A stretch of 25,588 bases of DNA from NCBI GenBank assembly GCA_026400305.1, contig JAPLPI010000164.1, positions 1 through 25,588 of the forward strand, written 5' to 3'. A model generated the notes under the pieces. The model was not told the origin of the DNA. It was given only the letters and a program-made list of their open reading frames with translations, and searched no databases. This document shows, piece by piece, positions 24,295 to 25,588 of the stretch (position 1 is its first letter; each line of letters begins with the position of its first letter). Source of the stretch: Alphaproteobacteria bacterium (GTDB taxonomy: Bacteria > Pseudomonadota > Alphaproteobacteria > Micropepsales > Micropepsaceae). Both the position numbers and the translations under genes were made by a program.

Positions 24295-25326
24295 ATGACC
24301 GTTCGCGCACTCTTCTTATTTGCCGCGGCTCTTATGCTGGCGGCCCCCGCCTCCGCTCAGGATTCGCTCTATACGGTTTCCGGTGTCCATGTTGATGCCG
24401 GCGCGGCCTCCACCACCGAGGCGTTCAATGCCGCCATTGCCCAGGGGCGCGGCTGGGCGTTCCAGCTCCTGTTCCGCCGTCTGACCCGCCAGGCCGATTG
24501 GGCCAACCAGCCGGCGCTGGATGCTCAATCTCTGGTGCGCATGGCGCGCGGCTTCACCGTCGCCAATGAGCGGCGCTCCACTACCCGCTATGTCGCGGAC
24601 GTCACCTACATGTTCAATCCCGATGCGGTGGCGCGTGCGTTGCGCGCCGCCCAGATCGTCTATTCCCAGGCGCCGGTGCGCCGCATTATGGTGATCCCTA
24701 TGTCGCCTAATGTCAGCCTCGGCCCCTGGGCCGCGGCGCTGCAGGCCCCGGCCTTCAAGGATTCTCTGGTGCCCTTCACCGTGTCCGCTCCTGAGGATGC
24801 TGCATCGCTGGCAGCACTGAACTTCGATGCTGCCACCTGGAACGATGTTTCGGCCTTGGCGATCAAGAACCATGTCAGCGAAGTCGGGTTGTTGCAGGCC
24901 TTCTATGCCAACGGCAAGATGACGGTGAATATCCGCCGCCTGGGCGCGGGCGAACAGCCAGCCAAGACCCAGGTGGACGTGCCCATGTTGCAGACGGTGG
25001 GCACCACCTATCCAGCGGCAGCGCAGGCCGCGGTGCGCGCTATGGAAGATCTGTGGAAGACGCGCAGCGCCATCGATTTTTCTCAGCGCGGCAAGCTGAA
25101 CGCTGATGTGCGCATCGCCAGCCTGGAGCAATGGGGTGAGATCCAGACCGCGCTGACCGGCATTGGCAATGTCACCGGCGTGAGGGTGACCGCGATGAAC
25201 ATAAATTATGCTCGCATTAATCTCTCCTATATGGGCGGCGTCGATCAGTTGCGTGAGGCTGTGGGTATTGCGGGGCTGACCCTGACCAACCGTGGCGGGC
25301 AATGGATGCTCGCAAAATCGCAATGA
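24295..25326 (+). CDS. DUF2066 domain-containing secreted protein
   Basis: The 343-aa protein has a Sec signal peptide (MTVRALFLFAAALMLAAPAS, cleavage after A-S-A before Q-D-S). Next comes the DUF2066 region with Y-T-V-S-G-V-H-V-D-A, W-A-F-Q-L-L-F-R-R-L-T-R-Q and Y-V-A-D-V-T-Y-M-F-N-P. The C-terminal third has alternating strands ending L-S-Y-M-G-G-V-D-Q-L. The function of this family is not established. I chose ATG 24295 because it begins the signal peptide, although the frame is open to 24229. It overlaps the next gene as ATGA. The pairing with purMN on one side and a CDP-alcohol phosphatidyltransferase on the other is conserved in Alphaproteobacteria, often followed by a DnaA-related regulator. 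Confidence 0.85.
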   Translation: MTVRALFLFAAALMLAAPASAQDSLYTVSGVHVDAGAASTTEAFNAAIAQGRGWAFQLLFRRLTRQADWANQPALDAQSLVRMARGFTVANERRSTTRYVADVTYMFNPDAVARALRAAQIVYSQAPVRRIMVIPMSPNVSLGPWAAALQAPAFKDSLVPFTVSAPEDAASLAALNFDAATWNDVSALAIKNHVSEVGLLQAFYANGKMTVNIRRLGAGEQPAKTQVDVPMLQTVGTTYPAAAQAAVRAMEDLWKTRSAIDFSQRGKLNADVRIASLEQWGEIQTALTGIGNVTGVRVTAMNINYARINLSYMGGVDQLREAVGIAGLTLTNRGGQWMLAKSQ

Positions 25327-25588
25327 TACGCTATGTGCCGAACCTGCTTTCGGCATTGCGGCTTCTGGCCGCGCCCTTGGCGGCTTGGTTGATTCATAGC
25401 GGCCACGACACCGCCGCGCTTCTGGTATTCACCGCGGCGGGCGTCTCCGACGGGCTGGACGGTTTCATTGTCCGGCGCTGGGGCGTGACCTCGGACTTCT
25501 GCTCTTGGCTGGATCCGGCCGCCGACAAGCTTCTGATGTTGCTGTGCCTGGCCGCGCTGTTCGCCGTCAGCGTGGTGCCGCCCTGGCT
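25323..25588 (+). CDS. CDP-alcohol phosphatidyltransferase family protein (5' part, runs off the window)
   Basis: The first 88 codons of a membrane enzyme of the family that makes phosphatidylglycerol phosphate and related lipids. It begins M-I-R-Y-V-P-N-L-L-S-A-L-R-L, as in PgsA-like proteins, with helices at about 7-24 and 30-44. The active-site signature then reads D-G-L-D-G-F-I-V-R-R, eight residues, then C-S-W-L-D-P-A-A-D-K. The family pattern is D-x2-D-G-x2-A-R-x8-G-x3-D-x3-D. All four Asp are present, but Ala is Val and the second Gly is Cys. This is the second PgsA-like gene type that accompanies DUF2066, not necessarily the housekeeping pgsA, so I give no symbol. The ATG overlaps the DUF2066 stop. 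Confidence 0.85.
   Translation, partial: MIRYVPNLLSALRLLAAPLAAWLIHSGHDTAALLVFTAAGVSDGLDGFIVRRWGVTSDFCSWLDPAADKLLMLLCLAALFAVSVVPPW

Noticed and set aside
24316..25356. Antisense open frame (346 codons) opposite the DUF2066 gene
   Set aside because: It lacks any protein-like features and lies opposite a gene with signal peptide and family match.
1..25588. CRISPR array, tRNA/rRNA genes, insertion sequences, phage or defence genes
   Set aside because: None was seen: no spaced direct repeats, no cloverleaf-like segment in the gaps, no transposase or integrase motifs, and almost all bases are covered by housekeeping genes.

Overview
This GC-rich window is a densely packed stretch of bacterial chromosome. 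Its gene orders (fabD-fabG-acpP-fabF-mltG-yicC-gmk; lptF-lptG-lptD-surA-pdxA-rsmA; pepA-holC; purM-purN next to a DUF2066 gene and a CDP-alcohol phosphatidyltransferase) are typical of Alphaproteobacteria. Protein flavour and the two ACS-type MFS transporters would suit a Rhizomicrobium/Micropepsaceae-like lineage, but that placement is only a guess.

Layout. 1-210: 3' end of an MFS transporter. 235-3582 (+): type II fatty-acid synthesis (malonyl-CoA:ACP transacylase, 3-ketoacyl-ACP reductase, ACP, ketoacyl synthase II). 3582-6309 (+): mltG (broken), yicC, gmk and a 36-codon ORF overlapping the gmk stop. 6356-13964 (-): outer-membrane biogenesis operon read lptF>lptG>lptD>surA>pdxA>rsmA, with surA frameshifted at its 5' end and rsmA internally deleted. 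14069-16816 (+): pepA, holC and a membrane-anchored TPR protein. 16802-20716 (-): ABC-F ATPase, a decayed lpxD-like gene and an ACS-family MFS transporter. 20797-22496 (+): ndk with a strong terminator, an SDR gene and two small or broken ORFs. 22486-24143 (-): purM and purN. 24295-25588 (+): DUF2066 secreted protein and a truncated CDP-alcohol phosphatidyltransferase.

How the genes work together: the window is dominated by envelope construction. It covers fatty-acid supply, peptidoglycan chain termination, LPS export (the LptF/G inner-membrane pair and the LptD outer-membrane translocon), periplasmic folding of outer-membrane proteins (SurA) and a phospholipid-type synthase. Nucleotide metabolism (Gmk, Ndk, PurM, PurN) and ribosome-linked factors (YicC, RsmA, ABC-F) are interleaved.

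I see no CRISPR array, tRNA, rRNA, insertion sequence or recognisable defence, toxin-antitoxin or secondary-metabolite system. The most unusual property is a series of indels and internal deletions in otherwise recognisable genes (mltG, surA, rsmA, lpxD-like, and the ORF at 22.2 kb). Some may be assembly errors. The lpxD-like gene also carries an active-site substitution and lies outside the usual lpx cluster, so it looks truly decayed. Other items worth a look are a chain of two mini-ORFs leading by ATGA overlaps into surA, a perfect hairpin across the surA stop / pdxA start, an operator-like inverted repeat before the SDR gene, and a CDP-alcohol phosphatidyltransferase with two altered signature residues. 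No stretch of more than 300 bases lacks a gene.
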